From contig NZ_AP029028.1 in the NCBI RefSeq assembly GCF_037076565.1, forward strand, positions 1,550,001 to 1,614,000: a stretch of DNA of 64,000 nt, given 5' to 3'. Below are positions 54,155 through 63,299 of this stretch, piece after piece. The stretch comes from Herbaspirillum sp. DW155 (GTDB lineage: Bacteria; Pseudomonadota; Gammaproteobacteria; Burkholderiales; Burkholderiaceae_D). The notes under the pieces were generated by a model that was not told where the DNA came from, searched no databases, and worked only from the letters and a program-made list of their open reading frames with translations. A program made the position numbers and the translations under genes. How positions within the stretch are numbered: position 1 is the first letter of the stretch; each line of letters starts with the position of its first letter.

Positions 54155-56281
54155 ATGAAAATGACCGCACTGCGGGCGGCCGTGCTGGGCGCACTCGCCA
54201 TGAGCCAGGGCCAGCCACTGGCCTGGGGCGCCGATACCACCAGCGCTGCCGATACCGGCCTGGGCCAGATCGTTGTCACCGGCACCGGCGAGCGCCAGCA
54301 ATACCGCCAGAGCACCACCTCCAGTGCCACCCGCACCGAGACCCCGTTGCAGGAACTGCCGCAGTCGGTGCAGGTGGTTTCGCGTCAGCTGATGGACGAC
54401 CTGGGCGCCACGCGCCTGGATGACGTGCTGCTCTACGTCAGTGGCGTGGCCAGGCAAAACAATTTCGGCGGGCTGTGGGACAACTATTCGATCCGTGGTT
54501 TTTCCGGCAGCGAGAATGGCGGCATGAACATTCTCTGGAACGGCTTCGCCTCCAATCGCGGCTATGCGCCGCCGCGCGATACGGCCAACGTGGAGAGCAT
54601 CGATTTCCTCAAGGGACCGGCGGCCGCGCTCTACGGCAACAGCGAGCCCGGCGGCACCATCAACGTGGTCACCAAGAAACCGCAGTTCAAGAGCGCCAAC
54701 AGCCTGGACCTGTCGGTGGACAGCCGTGGCAGCTACCGCAGCGCGGTGGACTCCACCGGCGCGCTCAACAGCGAGGTGGCCTATCGCCTCAATGCCGCCT
54801 TCGAGCACAAGAACAGCTTCCGCGACAACGTGAGCAGCGACCGGGAATTTCTTGCGCCGGCCTTCACCTGGGTGCTCAGCGACAGCACCGTGCTGAACTA
54901 CGAAGGTGAATACCTGCGCCAGAAGGCGCCGCTGGACCGTGGCATCGTCGCAGTCAACGGCAATCTCGGGGTGCTGCCGGTCTCGCGCTTCCTGGGTGAG
55001 CCGCGCGATGGCGACATCAAGATGCAGAACACCAACCACCTGCTGACACTGGAACATCGCCTCGACGAGAACTGGCACCTGCGTACCGGCCTGTTCCACA
55101 AGGATGGCACGCTGGATGGCTATTCCACCGAAGCCTCGGCCCTGCAGGCCGACAACACCACGCTGCGCCGCCAGCGCCGCTACCGCGATTACAGCTGGCA
55201 CGATACCTCGCTGCAGGCCGAGCTGGGCGGCAAGTTGCAGACCGGGGGCATTCAGCATGAGGTGCTGGTGGGGACCGAGGTGGACTGGCTGACGCTGGAT
55301 CAGCGCATGCTGCGTATTGATCCCACTGCTGCAGCACCTTATGCGATCAACATCTACGCGCCGAGCTATGGTCAAGCGCAACCGAATCCGCTTCCGAGGA
55401 CAAATACCAGTGAGCGACAAATCAGCACGGCCTTCTATGTTCAGGATCAGCTGAGCCTGAACGAGCGTTGGAAAGTGTTGGCCGGGATCCGGTCAGATAC
55501 ATTCCGTTCAACGCTGGACACTCGCAGCATCCTTGGTGCGGTCACCACCACGCGCCAGGACAAGAGCGCCTATTCCCCGCGCCTGGGCCTCACTTACCTG
55601 TTCACGCCGTCGTGGTCGGCCTATGCCAGCGCCAGCAAGTCCTTCCGCCCCAACAGCGGCAGCGACGCCAGCGGCAATGCCTTCAGCCCCGAGACCTCAC
55701 GCGCAGCCGAAGTGGGCCTGAAGTTCCAGAGCGAAGACCAGCGCAGCGGCGCCACCCTGGCCGTCTTCGACATCACCAAGCAGAACGTGCTGACCACCGA
55801 CCCGGCCAATGCCTCCTTCTCGATTGCCGCCGGCGAAGTGCGCAGCAAGGGCGTGGAACTCGATGCCAATGCGCGCCTGGGCCATCACTGGCGCCTGACC
55901 GGCAACCTGGCCTATACCGATGCTTACGTCAGCAAGGACAACACCCTGGCCGTCGGTTCGCGGCTCATCAACGTGCCACGTGTATCGGGAAGTGTACTGG
56001 CAGTGTTTGAAGATGTGTCCGCAAGTGGCTCGCCCTACGGTATCGGTGGTGGCCTGAACTACGTGGGCGAGCGTACCGGTGACCAGGCCGGCAGTTTCAG
56101 GCTGCCCGGCTACGTGATCGCGCGTGCGCTGGCGTACTGGCAGTTCACGCCCAGGATGAAGCTGTCGCTGGACGTCAACAATCTCTTCAACAAGCGTTAC
56201 TACAGCAGTTCCTACAATACGGTGTGGATCATGCCGGGTGACGAGCGCACTGCCACACTGGCGCTCAACGTCAAGTTCTGA
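54155..56281 (+). CDS. TonB-dependent siderophore/metallophore receptor
   Basis: A 708-residue outer-membrane receptor. Signal peptide ends near LAWGAD; plug domain with RTETPLQELPQSVQVVSRQL, then DNYSIRGFSGSENGGMNILW, and VESIDFLKGPAAALYGNSEP; 22-strand barrel with SKSFRPNSGSDASGNAF and a C-terminal strand ending LALNVKF (terminal Phe). AAGGGA lies 4 bases before ATG 54155. Four ABC-transporter genes follow on the same strand, so the imported complex probably crosses the inner membrane through them. The ligand is unknown. Confidence 0.93.
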   Translation: MKMTALRAAVLGALAMSQGQPLAWGADTTSAADTGLGQIVVTGTGERQQYRQSTTSSATRTETPLQELPQSVQVVSRQLMDDLGATRLDDVLLYVSGVARQNNFGGLWDNYSIRGFSGSENGGMNILWNGFASNRGYAPPRDTANVESIDFLKGPAAALYGNSEPGGTINVVTKKPQFKSANSLDLSVDSRGSYRSAVDSTGALNSEVAYRLNAAFEHKNSFRDNVSSDREFLAPAFTWVLSDSTVLNYEGEYLRQKAPLDRGIVAVNGNLGVLPVSRFLGEPRDGDIKMQNTNHLLTLEHRLDENWHLRTGLFHKDGTLDGYSTEASALQADNTTLRRQRRYRDYSWHDTSLQAELGGKLQTGGIQHEVLVGTEVDWLTLDQRMLRIDPTAAAPYAINIYAPSYGQAQPNPLPRTNTSERQISTAFYVQDQLSLNERWKVLAGIRSDTFRSTLDTRSILGAVTTTRQDKSAYSPRLGLTYLFTPSWSAYASASKSFRPNSGSDASGNAFSPETSRAAEVGLKFQSEDQRSGATLAVFDITKQNVLTTDPANASFSIAAGEVRSKGVELDANARLGHHWRLTGNLAYTDAYVSKDNTLAVGSRLINVPRVSGSVLAVFEDVSASGSPYGIGGGLNYVGERTGDQAGSFRLPGYVIARALAYWQFTPRMKLSLDVNNLFNKRYYSSSYNTVWIMPGDERTATLALNVKF

Positions 56282-56292
56282 AGGAGTTTCGC

Positions 56293-57879
56293 TTGGCCGC
56301 TTCACCTCCTGCGCCGCGCCGGCGCGCCCTGCTGGCACTGCTGGCGGCCTGTCCCTGGCCGCTGGCCCGGGCGCACGGCGACGATTCCGGCGCCCAGGTG
56401 CACGCCCTCACCGGGGCCGGGAGCGATGTCCTGACCGTGGTCGGACCGTGGGAACTGACCGGGCTGGACCCCTCCTACGCCGGCTACATGTTCACCCGCA
56501 TGGAAGTCGTGCAGACCCTGCTGGAGGTGGACGATGCCGGCCAGTTGCAGCCGGGCCTGGCCAGCGCCTGGGAGGTCAGCGGCGACGGACTGCAGTGGCG
56601 CTTTGCCTTGCCGGCAGGGCGCCGCTACCACGACGGCAGCGAGGTCACGCCCGGGAGCATCCTGGCCTGCCTGCAGCGCGCGAGTGTCCGGCCAGGTGTA
56701 CTGCAACTGGCCGGGATCAGGGACATGACTGTACAGGGAAGTGAGCTGGTACTGTCTCTGCGCCAGCCCTTTGGTCCGCTGCCTTACCTGCTGACGCATT
56801 ACTCCACGCAGATCCTGGCACCGGCCAGTTTCGATGCGCAGGGCAAGGTGGTGGCCATCATCGGCAGCGGGCCGTTCCGCATCCGCTCCATCAGCCTGCC
56901 GCAGCAGTTCGATGTCGAGCGCGTGCAGGCCGGGCCGGGCAGGGCGGTGCAGCGGGCACGCTACATCAGTGTCTCCCGTGCGGAAACGCGCACGCTGCTG
57001 GTCCAGAGCGGCCAGGCCGACCTGGCCTTCTCGCTCGATCCGCCCAGCATCCGTGCGCTGCAGGACAGTGCGCGCGCGGTCCTGCTGTCGGCCATGCTGC
57101 CGCGCACGACCATTCTCAAGCTCAACGCCGGCCATCCTTTTCTGGCCGATGTACGGGTACGGCGCGCCATTGCCCTGTGCATCGAGCGCGCGGGGATTGC
57201 GCGTGCCCTGTTGCGCGATCCTGAGCTGGGCGCAACGCAACTGTTGCCGCCTTCGCTGGCGCGCTGGCATGACAGTCGTCTCGCCCCCCTGCATACCGAT
57301 CTCAGGCTGGCACGCCGCCTGCTGGAAGAAGCCGGCTGGCGGCTCAGCGCCGATGGCACGCGCTGGCAGGGTGGCCAGCAGTTGCAACTGAGCCTGACCA
57401 CCTTCGTGGACCGTCCCGAACTGCCCCTGATCGCCACGGCCCTGCAGGAAGAAATGCGTCAGATCGGCATGGCCGTGCGCGTCGTCATCGGCAATTCCAG
57501 CGACATCCCGGCCGGCCATCGCAGCGGACAGTTGCAGATGGCGCTGGCTGCGCGCAACTACGGCAACCTGCCCGACCCGGTGGCCAGCCTCCTGCAGGAC
57601 TTCGGTCGGCAAGGCGGCGACTGGGGCGCCATGGGCTGGGGCAACGAGGAAGTGCCGGCCTTGCTGGCGCGTCTGGCGGCCATTCCGGCCACTGCCACCG
57701 GCCAGGCTGAACGTGGCCGCGCCGAGCGGGAACGTATCGTGGCGATATTGCAGGAGCAGTTGCCGGTGATCCCGGTGGTCTGGTATCGCCAGACCTGTGC
57801 GGTCAGCCGCCGCCTGCGCGGCGCCAGCATTGATCCCTTTGAACGCAGTTACCGGATAGCTTCCCTGCAATGGACCTGA
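56293..57879 (+). CDS. Family 5 (peptide/nickel/opine) ABC substrate-binding protein, TTG start
   Basis: A 528-residue periplasmic binding protein of the DppA/NikA/OppA family. A Tat-like signal peptide has RRRALLALLAACPWPLARA. The mature part shows GLDPSYAGYMFTRMEVVQTL, PGLASAWEVSGDGLQWRFAL and ADVRVRRAIALCIERAGIAR. AAGGAG lies exactly 6 bases before the TTG at 56293, and no better in-frame start exists. Lying directly after a TonB-dependent receptor, it may bind a metallophore or siderophore rather than peptides. It overlaps the next gene by 10 bases. Confidence 0.9.
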   Translation: MAASPPAPRRRALLALLAACPWPLARAHGDDSGAQVHALTGAGSDVLTVVGPWELTGLDPSYAGYMFTRMEVVQTLLEVDDAGQLQPGLASAWEVSGDGLQWRFALPAGRRYHDGSEVTPGSILACLQRASVRPGVLQLAGIRDMTVQGSELVLSLRQPFGPLPYLLTHYSTQILAPASFDAQGKVVAIIGSGPFRIRSISLPQQFDVERVQAGPGRAVQRARYISVSRAETRTLLVQSGQADLAFSLDPPSIRALQDSARAVLLSAMLPRTTILKLNAGHPFLADVRVRRAIALCIERAGIARALLRDPELGATQLLPPSLARWHDSRLAPLHTDLRLARRLLEEAGWRLSADGTRWQGGQQLQLSLTTFVDRPELPLIATALQEEMRQIGMAVRVVIGNSSDIPAGHRSGQLQMALAARNYGNLPDPVASLLQDFGRQGGDWGAMGWGNEEVPALLARLAAIPATATGQAERGRAERERIVAILQEQLPVIPVVWYRQTCAVSRRLRGASIDPFERSYRIASLQWT

Positions 57880-58850
57880 CCCGCCTCCTGCCGCTGCCGC
57901 CGGCCACACGCCGGCAACTGGCCGCCGCCCTCAGCCAGCGCCTGCTGCAAGCCGCCCTGGTGGCGCTGCTGGTCGGTACGCTCTGCTTCTTCATGACGCG
58001 CCTGCTGCCGGGCGACATGGCCTACCGCATCGCGGCCGGCCGCTATGGCTACGACATGGTGAGCACCGAAGCGGCCCTGGCCGTGCGCGCCGAACTGGGT
58101 CTGGACCAGCCCTGGTACATGGCCCTCGCCCAATGGTGGAGCCGCCTGCTGCATCTGGACCTGGGCGTGTCGCAGGTGACGGCGCTGCCGGTGCTGGCGG
58201 AAATCGGCCACCAGCTGGGCCCCACGCTGCGCCTGTCCTGGCTGGCGATGGCCGTGTCCCTGCTGATCGGCCCGACCCTGGGCGTGCTGGCCGGCCTGCA
58301 TCCCGGTGGCTGGCTCGACCGCGCAACGCTGGCGACGTCTGTGCTCTTGCGGGCCTTGCCGTCCTTCCTGCTGGGGCTGGTCCTGGTGCTGCTGTTTTCG
58401 GTGCAGATGGGGGCCTTGCCAGCGGCCGGTCACGGTGACCACGGCGGCATCCTGTTGCCGGCGCTGACCCTGGCGCTGGGGCTGGCGGCGGTGTCCTGCC
58501 GGGTGGCGCGCGATGCCATGGTGCAGGTGCGTGGCACGGCCTATTTTGCCTTCGCGCTGACCAAGGGCCTGTCCCCGGCACAGGCCCTGCTGCGCCATGG
58601 CGTGCGCAACGTCGCCGCTCCGGTGACCGCTTATCTGGGCGTGCAACTGGTGATGCTGGTGGAGGGCGTGGTGCTGGTCGAGACCATCTTTGCCTGGCCC
58701 GGCATCGGTCACGCGCTGGTGCACGCCATCTTCGGGCGCGACGTGCCGATGATCCAGGGCACGGCGCTGGTGCTGGGGCTCCTGTTCGTTCTCTTCAACG
58801 CGCTGGTCGATGCGGCCTGCGCTTTCATCGATCCGCGCTGCCGACCATGA
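57870..58850 (+). CDS. ABC transporter permease (DppB/NikB family)
   Basis: A 326-residue membrane protein. Signature parts: LVGTLCFFMTRLLPGDMAYR at the N terminus, RAELGLDQPWYMALAQWWSR, and the C-terminal EAA-like loop plus VEGVVLVETIFAWPGIGHAL. Forms the pore with the next permease. Overlaps the binding-protein gene by 10 bases and the next gene by 4. Confidence 0.93.
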   Translation: MDLTRLLPLPPATRRQLAAALSQRLLQAALVALLVGTLCFFMTRLLPGDMAYRIAAGRYGYDMVSTEAALAVRAELGLDQPWYMALAQWWSRLLHLDLGVSQVTALPVLAEIGHQLGPTLRLSWLAMAVSLLIGPTLGVLAGLHPGGWLDRATLATSVLLRALPSFLLGLVLVLLFSVQMGALPAAGHGDHGGILLPALTLALGLAAVSCRVARDAMVQVRGTAYFAFALTKGLSPAQALLRHGVRNVAAPVTAYLGVQLVMLVEGVVLVETIFAWPGIGHALVHAIFGRDVPMIQGTALVLGLLFVLFNALVDAACAFIDPRCRP

Positions 58851-59677
58851 GCCTGTCCGCTTCCGATGACCTGCCGGCACCGGCGGCCCGACGCTGGACG
58901 CCGGCCCAGGCCGTTGGCCTGGCGCTGCTGGTGTTGATCGTCTTGTTCGCCTGGCTGGGCCCGCTGTGGATCGATGCCGATCCGGCCCGCCAGCAACTGG
59001 CGCGATTTCTTGAAGCGCCCAGCCTGGCCCATCCGCTGGGCTATGACCAACTGGGGCGCAACATGCTGGCGCGGCTGGCGCACGGCACGCGCTTGTCGCT
59101 GTCGCTGGCGCTGGTGAGCGTGTTGTCGGCGGCCATTCCGGGCGTAGTGATCGGCCTGCTGGCCGCCTGGTGCGGCGGCTGGGTCGAGCGCGTTCTGGCG
59201 GCCCTGGCCGATGCGGTACTGGCCTTGCCGGGCCTGCTGCTGGTGCTGTTGCTGGCAGCCTTTGCGCCGGGTGGTTTCTGGCCGCTCTATGTGGGGATCT
59301 CGCTGGCCTTGTGGGTGGAGTATTTCCGCGTGGTGCGCGCGGCCAGCCGCATCCTGCTGGCCAGTGAGCAGGTAGAGGCGTCGCGCCTGCTGGGGTTCGG
59401 GCCGCTCTATATCGTGCGCTGCCACCTGCTGCCGGCGCTGTTGCCGCGCCTGTTTACGCTGATGCGTTTCGGCCTGGCGGGGGCGGTGCTGGCGATGTCG
59501 GCGCTGGGCTTCGTCGGCGTCGGCCTGCAGCCGCCCACGCCGGAACTGGGGGTGATGATGATCGAACTGCTGCCTTATTACCGCGAGGCGCCCTGGCTGG
59601 TCGGCGCGCCCGTGCTGGTGCTGTTTGTCACGCTGCTGGCCCTGCTGTTGCTGTCGCCGGGCAAGGAGCCTGCATGA
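58847..59677 (+). CDS. ABC transporter permease (DppC/NikC family)
   Basis: A 276-residue partner permease: HPLGYDQLGRNMLARLAHGT is the family's N-terminal DxxGRD-like motif, EASRLLGFGPLYIVRCHLLP the EAA loop. Start and stop overlap both neighbours (ATGA at each junction), so translation is coupled across the operon. Confidence 0.93.
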   Translation: MSLSASDDLPAPAARRWTPAQAVGLALLVLIVLFAWLGPLWIDADPARQQLARFLEAPSLAHPLGYDQLGRNMLARLAHGTRLSLSLALVSVLSAAIPGVVIGLLAAWCGGWVERVLAALADAVLALPGLLLVLLLAAFAPGGFWPLYVGISLALWVEYFRVVRAASRILLASEQVEASRLLGFGPLYIVRCHLLPALLPRLFTLMRFGLAGAVLAMSALGFVGVGLQPPTPELGVMMIELLPYYREAPWLVGAPVLVLFVTLLALLLLSPGKEPA

Positions 59678-61140
59678 GGTCAATGTCTTCTGAACCGGCC
59701 CTGCAGGTGGAGAATCTGGCCGTATTTCATGGCCAGCAAGTCCTGGTGCAGGACATGCATTTTTCCATTCCTGCCGGCGGCGTGCTGACCCTGCTGGGTG
59801 AAAGCGGCTCCGGCAAGTCCCTGCTGGCCCAGGCCATCATGGGCAATCTGCCGGCCGGCTTGCGTTGCAGTGGCCGTATCGGCATCGCCGGCGAGGTCAG
59901 CGATGCCGCCGATGCCCGCAGCCGCCAGCGCGGCTGGGGCCGGCGTATCGCGTTGCTGCCGCAGGAGCCCTGGCTGGCGCTGGACCCGACCATGACGGTG
60001 CTGCACCAGGTGGCCGAGACCTACGAACTGGTCAGCCACGCTGCTGCCGATGGCCACAACGACAGCCTGCGCGCGGGCCGCAGCGGTGCCCGCCTGCTGG
60101 CACGCAAGGCATTGGCCAGTCTCGGGCTGCCAGATGCCGCCAACTGCTATCCCTTCATGCTCTCCGGGGGCATGGCCCAGCGCGTGGCGTTTCTGGCCAC
60201 GCATGCGGCCGGTGCGCCGCTGCTGATTGTCGATGAACCCACCAAGGGGCTGGATGCCGATCATCGCAGCGAGGTGCTGGCCTTGTTGCAGACGGCCCTG
60301 CAGCAGGGCATGAGCCTGCTGTGCATTACCCATGATGTGTGGCTGGCGCGCGCGCTCGGTGGCGAGCTGGCGGTGATGCTGGAGGGGCGCATGGTGGAAC
60401 GCGGGCGGGCCGAGGCACTGCTGGCGCATCCGCAGCATGCCTATACGCGCCGTCTGCTGAGGGCAGACCCGGCCTGCTGGCCGCTGCCCGCGGCGCCGCT
60501 GGTGACCACGCCGCGCCCGGTGGTGGCCGAGATCAGCGGGGTCGCCAAGTCGTTCGGGCAGCAGCAGTTGTTCAGTGGCCTCAGTGCGCGCATCCATGCC
60601 GGCGAAATCGTGGCCATCAGCGGCCCCAGCGGGGCCGGCAAGACCACCCTGGGCAATATCGTGCTGGGGCTGTTGCAGCCCGATGCGGGGCAGGTCACGC
60701 GGGCGGCCGGTCTGGCGCGCACGGCCTTCCAGAAGATCTACCAGGACCCGGCGGCGGCCTTCGCGCCCACCCTGTCGTTGCGCCAGTCGCTCAACGATCT
60801 GGTGCGCCTGCACGGGCTGGACTGGCAGCGTCTGGATGATCTGCTGGCGCGCATGCGCGTCTCGCGCACCTTGCTGGATCGCAGGCCGGGCCAGGTCTCG
60901 GGCGGCGAGTTGCAGCGCATCGCGCTGGCGCGCGTGCTGCTCATGCGTCCGGCGCTGATCTTTGCGGATGAACCAACCTCGCGCCTGGACCCGCTGACCC
61001 AGCAGGAAGTCATGGCGCTGCTGGTCGAAGAGGCCCGGCAAACGGGTAGCGCGGTGCTGCTGGTGACGCATGACGCCGATATCGTTCGTTGCGTGGCCGA
61101 CCGCCGCTTGCCTCTGCGGCAGGGGGAGGAACCCGCCTGA
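59674..61140 (+). CDS. Fused double ATP-binding subunit of the peptide/nickel-type ABC transporter (DppD-DppF/NikD-NikE)
   Basis: A 488-residue protein with two complete nucleotide-binding domains. First: Walker A GESGSGKS (residues 42-49), signature LSGGMAQRVAFLATHAAG, Walker B LLIVDEPTKGLD. Second: Walker A GPSGAGKT (317-324), signature VSGGELQRIALARVLLM, Walker B ALIFADEPTSRLD. Family members more often have two separate ATPase genes (D and F), so this is a fusion. Both halves keep their catalytic motifs. It completes the four-component importer. Confidence 0.94.
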   Translation: MRSMSSEPALQVENLAVFHGQQVLVQDMHFSIPAGGVLTLLGESGSGKSLLAQAIMGNLPAGLRCSGRIGIAGEVSDAADARSRQRGWGRRIALLPQEPWLALDPTMTVLHQVAETYELVSHAAADGHNDSLRAGRSGARLLARKALASLGLPDAANCYPFMLSGGMAQRVAFLATHAAGAPLLIVDEPTKGLDADHRSEVLALLQTALQQGMSLLCITHDVWLARALGGELAVMLEGRMVERGRAEALLAHPQHAYTRRLLRADPACWPLPAAPLVTTPRPVVAEISGVAKSFGQQQLFSGLSARIHAGEIVAISGPSGAGKTTLGNIVLGLLQPDAGQVTRAAGLARTAFQKIYQDPAAAFAPTLSLRQSLNDLVRLHGLDWQRLDDLLARMRVSRTLLDRRPGQVSGGELQRIALARVLLMRPALIFADEPTSRLDPLTQQEVMALLVEEARQTGSAVLLVTHDADIVRCVADRRLPLRQGEEPA

Positions 61141-61170
61141 GCAGGGCAGTGTCCTGTCGCGGCCAGCGGT

Positions 61171-61557
61171 TCAGGTGCGGTCTTGAGCGCTGTCCTCAGG
61201 ACTGGAAGGCGAGGACAAGGACAAGGACGAGGGCGAGGCGGGCATCTGGCCGCTCAGCAGCACGTGGATCCATTTTCCTTGGGCCGACGTGGCGCCCTCC
61301 GGCAAGAGCATGTAGGACAGGCTCTGCAGCCCGCAATACTGCTCCAGGTAATCGCACGCATGCGCCATGCGGTCACGCAGCTGCGCGATGCTGTCTTTTC
61401 CACCGGCTTGCACGGGCAGGAATTCGAAGATCACTTCCGGATGCAGGAAGGCGGTGAGGTGCAGGATGACCTGCTCGGTGTCGGAGGCGTCGGTGCTGAA
61501 CTCGTGGTGGGCTGGCGTCTCTTCTTCACGCAGCTGGTAGCGGATCAGGCAGCGCAT
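61171..61557 (-). CDS. Hypothetical protein linked to the diguanylate cyclase
   Basis: A 128-residue soluble protein, not recognised. The first 100 residues look folded (FLHPEVIFEFLPVQAGGKDS, YLEQYCGLQSLSYMLLPEGA); the last 25 are Ser/Pro-rich low complexity. It starts only 3 bases after the diguanylate cyclase stop codon on the same strand, so it is probably co-expressed with it. Confidence 0.6.
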   Translation of the reverse strand: MRCLIRYQLREEETPAHHEFSTDASDTEQVILHLTAFLHPEVIFEFLPVQAGGKDSIAQLRDRMAHACDYLEQYCGLQSLSYMLLPEGATSAQGKWIHVLLSGQMPASPSSLSLSSPSSPEDSAQDRT

Positions 61558-61560
61558 CGT

Positions 61561-63120
61561 CTACCTCAGGCCGGGGTAATCGCCGATCACGGCCAGGCGC
61601 GGGTAATCATGCTGGATGGCCTGGTCGCGGCCTTGTGCCTTGGCACGGTAAAGGGCGGCGTCGGCGGTGTCGATCAGTTCGCGGGCATCGACCTGTCCGC
61701 CCTTGCCGCTGGCCAGGCTGGCGGCCCCCACGCTGATGGTGACATGGCCCACCGAGCTGCCTTCATGCGGGATCTTCAGTGCCCGCACGGCCTGGACCAG
61801 CCGGTTCGAAATGGCGACCGCACTGGCGGCGTTGCAGTTGGGCAGGATCAGGGCGAATTCCTCGCCACCGTAGCGCGCCACGATGTCGCCCTGGCGGCGC
61901 GCCACACTGTTCAAGGCCGTGGCGACCTGCCTCAGGCAGACGTCGCCGGCAGCGTGGCCATAGGTATCGTTGTAGCGCTTGAAGTGGTCCACGTCGACCA
62001 TGATCAGCGAGAGCGACTCGCCCGAGCGGTTCAGGCGCGCCAGCTCGGCCGTGAGGGCGGCGTCGAAGTAGCGGCGGTTGAAGACGTCGGTCAGGCCATC
62101 CTTTTGCGACTGGGCTTCCAGCGTGCGATAGAGTCGTTCCAGTTCGGTGCGGGCAGTGATGGCTTCTAGCTCGGCATTTTCGCGCCCGGCCACCTGGGCC
62201 ACCAGGCGATTGCCGCCATAGACGATGATGATGAGCAAGACCAGCACCGCGATGCCCCGGATCCAGACGCGTCGCGTCCAGTCTTCCAGCACATCGTCCT
62301 TGGCCAGCGCCACCGCCACGAACAAGGGGTACAGCTTGCAATGCTGGAAGCTGGTCAGGCGCACGATGTCGTCGCGCGGCGAGCGCATCTCGAAGCTGCC
62401 TTGCTCGCCCTTGCTGAGGTATTTCGTCAGCAGCACCGACTTGGAGATATCCAGCCCGATCGAATAGCTCAGCAGCGGCTGGCGGTAGATGACGGTACCT
62501 TCGTTGAGGCCGAACAGGATGGCGCCATCGCGGCCGATGGCAAATTGTTCGTAGTAGCGCTGGAAGTGGCTCAGGTCGACTTCGGCCACCACCACCCCGG
62601 CAAAGCTGCCGTCGGCATGGTTCACGCGCCGGCTCATGGTCACCACCCACTGGCTGTTGATGCGGCTGCGCATGGGCTTGCCGATGTAGGCCCGGTCGGT
62701 CCGCACGCGCTGGTGGTGCAGGAAATAATCATCCTGGATGTAGCGGTGCTCCAGGTTGGCCTGCGAAGTGCCGATGGCCAGGCCCGTTTCGTCATATACC
62801 GTCAGGCTGGCCAGCTGCGCAACGGCCGACACCGAGCCCGCCATGAACTCATGGGTGCGCTGGCGCCCGGCGGTACCGGGGCCGTCATATTCCATGTGCT
62901 CCTGGATTCCCCGCAGCACTACGTCGACTTCCTTGAAGGTCTGGTCGGCATGTTGCGTCAATGCGAGCGCCATGTTGGAGGCATTGCGGATCGCTTCGTC
63001 GGCGGCCACCTCGTAGGCACGCCAGGCCGACCATGCCTCCAGCACCACGATGATGAGGCAGACCACCACCACGAACAGCTTGGCTGTGCGCGATGCGCGC
63101 TGGCTTGTGTGTACTGGCAT
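61561..63120 (-). CDS. Membrane-bound diguanylate cyclase (GGDEF) with periplasmic sensor
   Basis: A 519-residue protein. TM1 at residues 14-30, a periplasmic sensor of about 250 residues that looks like a PDC/Cache domain (SLTVYDETGLAIGTSQANLE, AYIGKPMRSRINSQWVVTMS), TM2 near 288-303, a short coiled region, and a GGDEF domain. The active site is GGEEF (418-422), competent for c-di-GMP synthesis. The inhibitory I-site RQGD (409-412) lies 5 residues before it. GGGGGAAAG is found upstream of ATG 63120; the frame is open to 63159. Confidence 0.93.
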   Translation of the reverse strand: MPVHTSQRASRTAKLFVVVVCLIIVVLEAWSAWRAYEVAADEAIRNASNMALALTQHADQTFKEVDVVLRGIQEHMEYDGPGTAGRQRTHEFMAGSVSAVAQLASLTVYDETGLAIGTSQANLEHRYIQDDYFLHHQRVRTDRAYIGKPMRSRINSQWVVTMSRRVNHADGSFAGVVVAEVDLSHFQRYYEQFAIGRDGAILFGLNEGTVIYRQPLLSYSIGLDISKSVLLTKYLSKGEQGSFEMRSPRDDIVRLTSFQHCKLYPLFVAVALAKDDVLEDWTRRVWIRGIAVLVLLIIIVYGGNRLVAQVAGRENAELEAITARTELERLYRTLEAQSQKDGLTDVFNRRYFDAALTAELARLNRSGESLSLIMVDVDHFKRYNDTYGHAAGDVCLRQVATALNSVARRQGDIVARYGGEEFALILPNCNAASAVAISNRLVQAVRALKIPHEGSSVGHVTISVGAASLASGKGGQVDARELIDTADAALYRAKAQGRDQAIQHDYPRLAVIGDYPGLR

Positions 63121-63241
63121 GTGGCAGCTTTCCCCCGAAACGGCTTTCCCCGGCGCCATTGTTGTGGAACTTGCTGGGCGCGTCTATCAGGGATGTCCTG
63201 AACTTGTATGAAGATTAACAGATTCCTCCGTGTCAGTGGCG

Positions 63242-63263
63242 AGCCTTGCCGGCGGGCAAGGCT
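63242..63263. other. Hairpin between tamB and the diguanylate cyclase
   Basis: AGCCTTGCC / GGCAAGGCT with a 4-base loop. It lies just beyond the tamB stop codon but lacks a T run on either strand, so it is at most a weak terminator. Confidence 0.45.
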
Positions 63264-63299
63264 TGCTGGTGCATGGGGCATCTGCTGGGGCAGCTTCTC

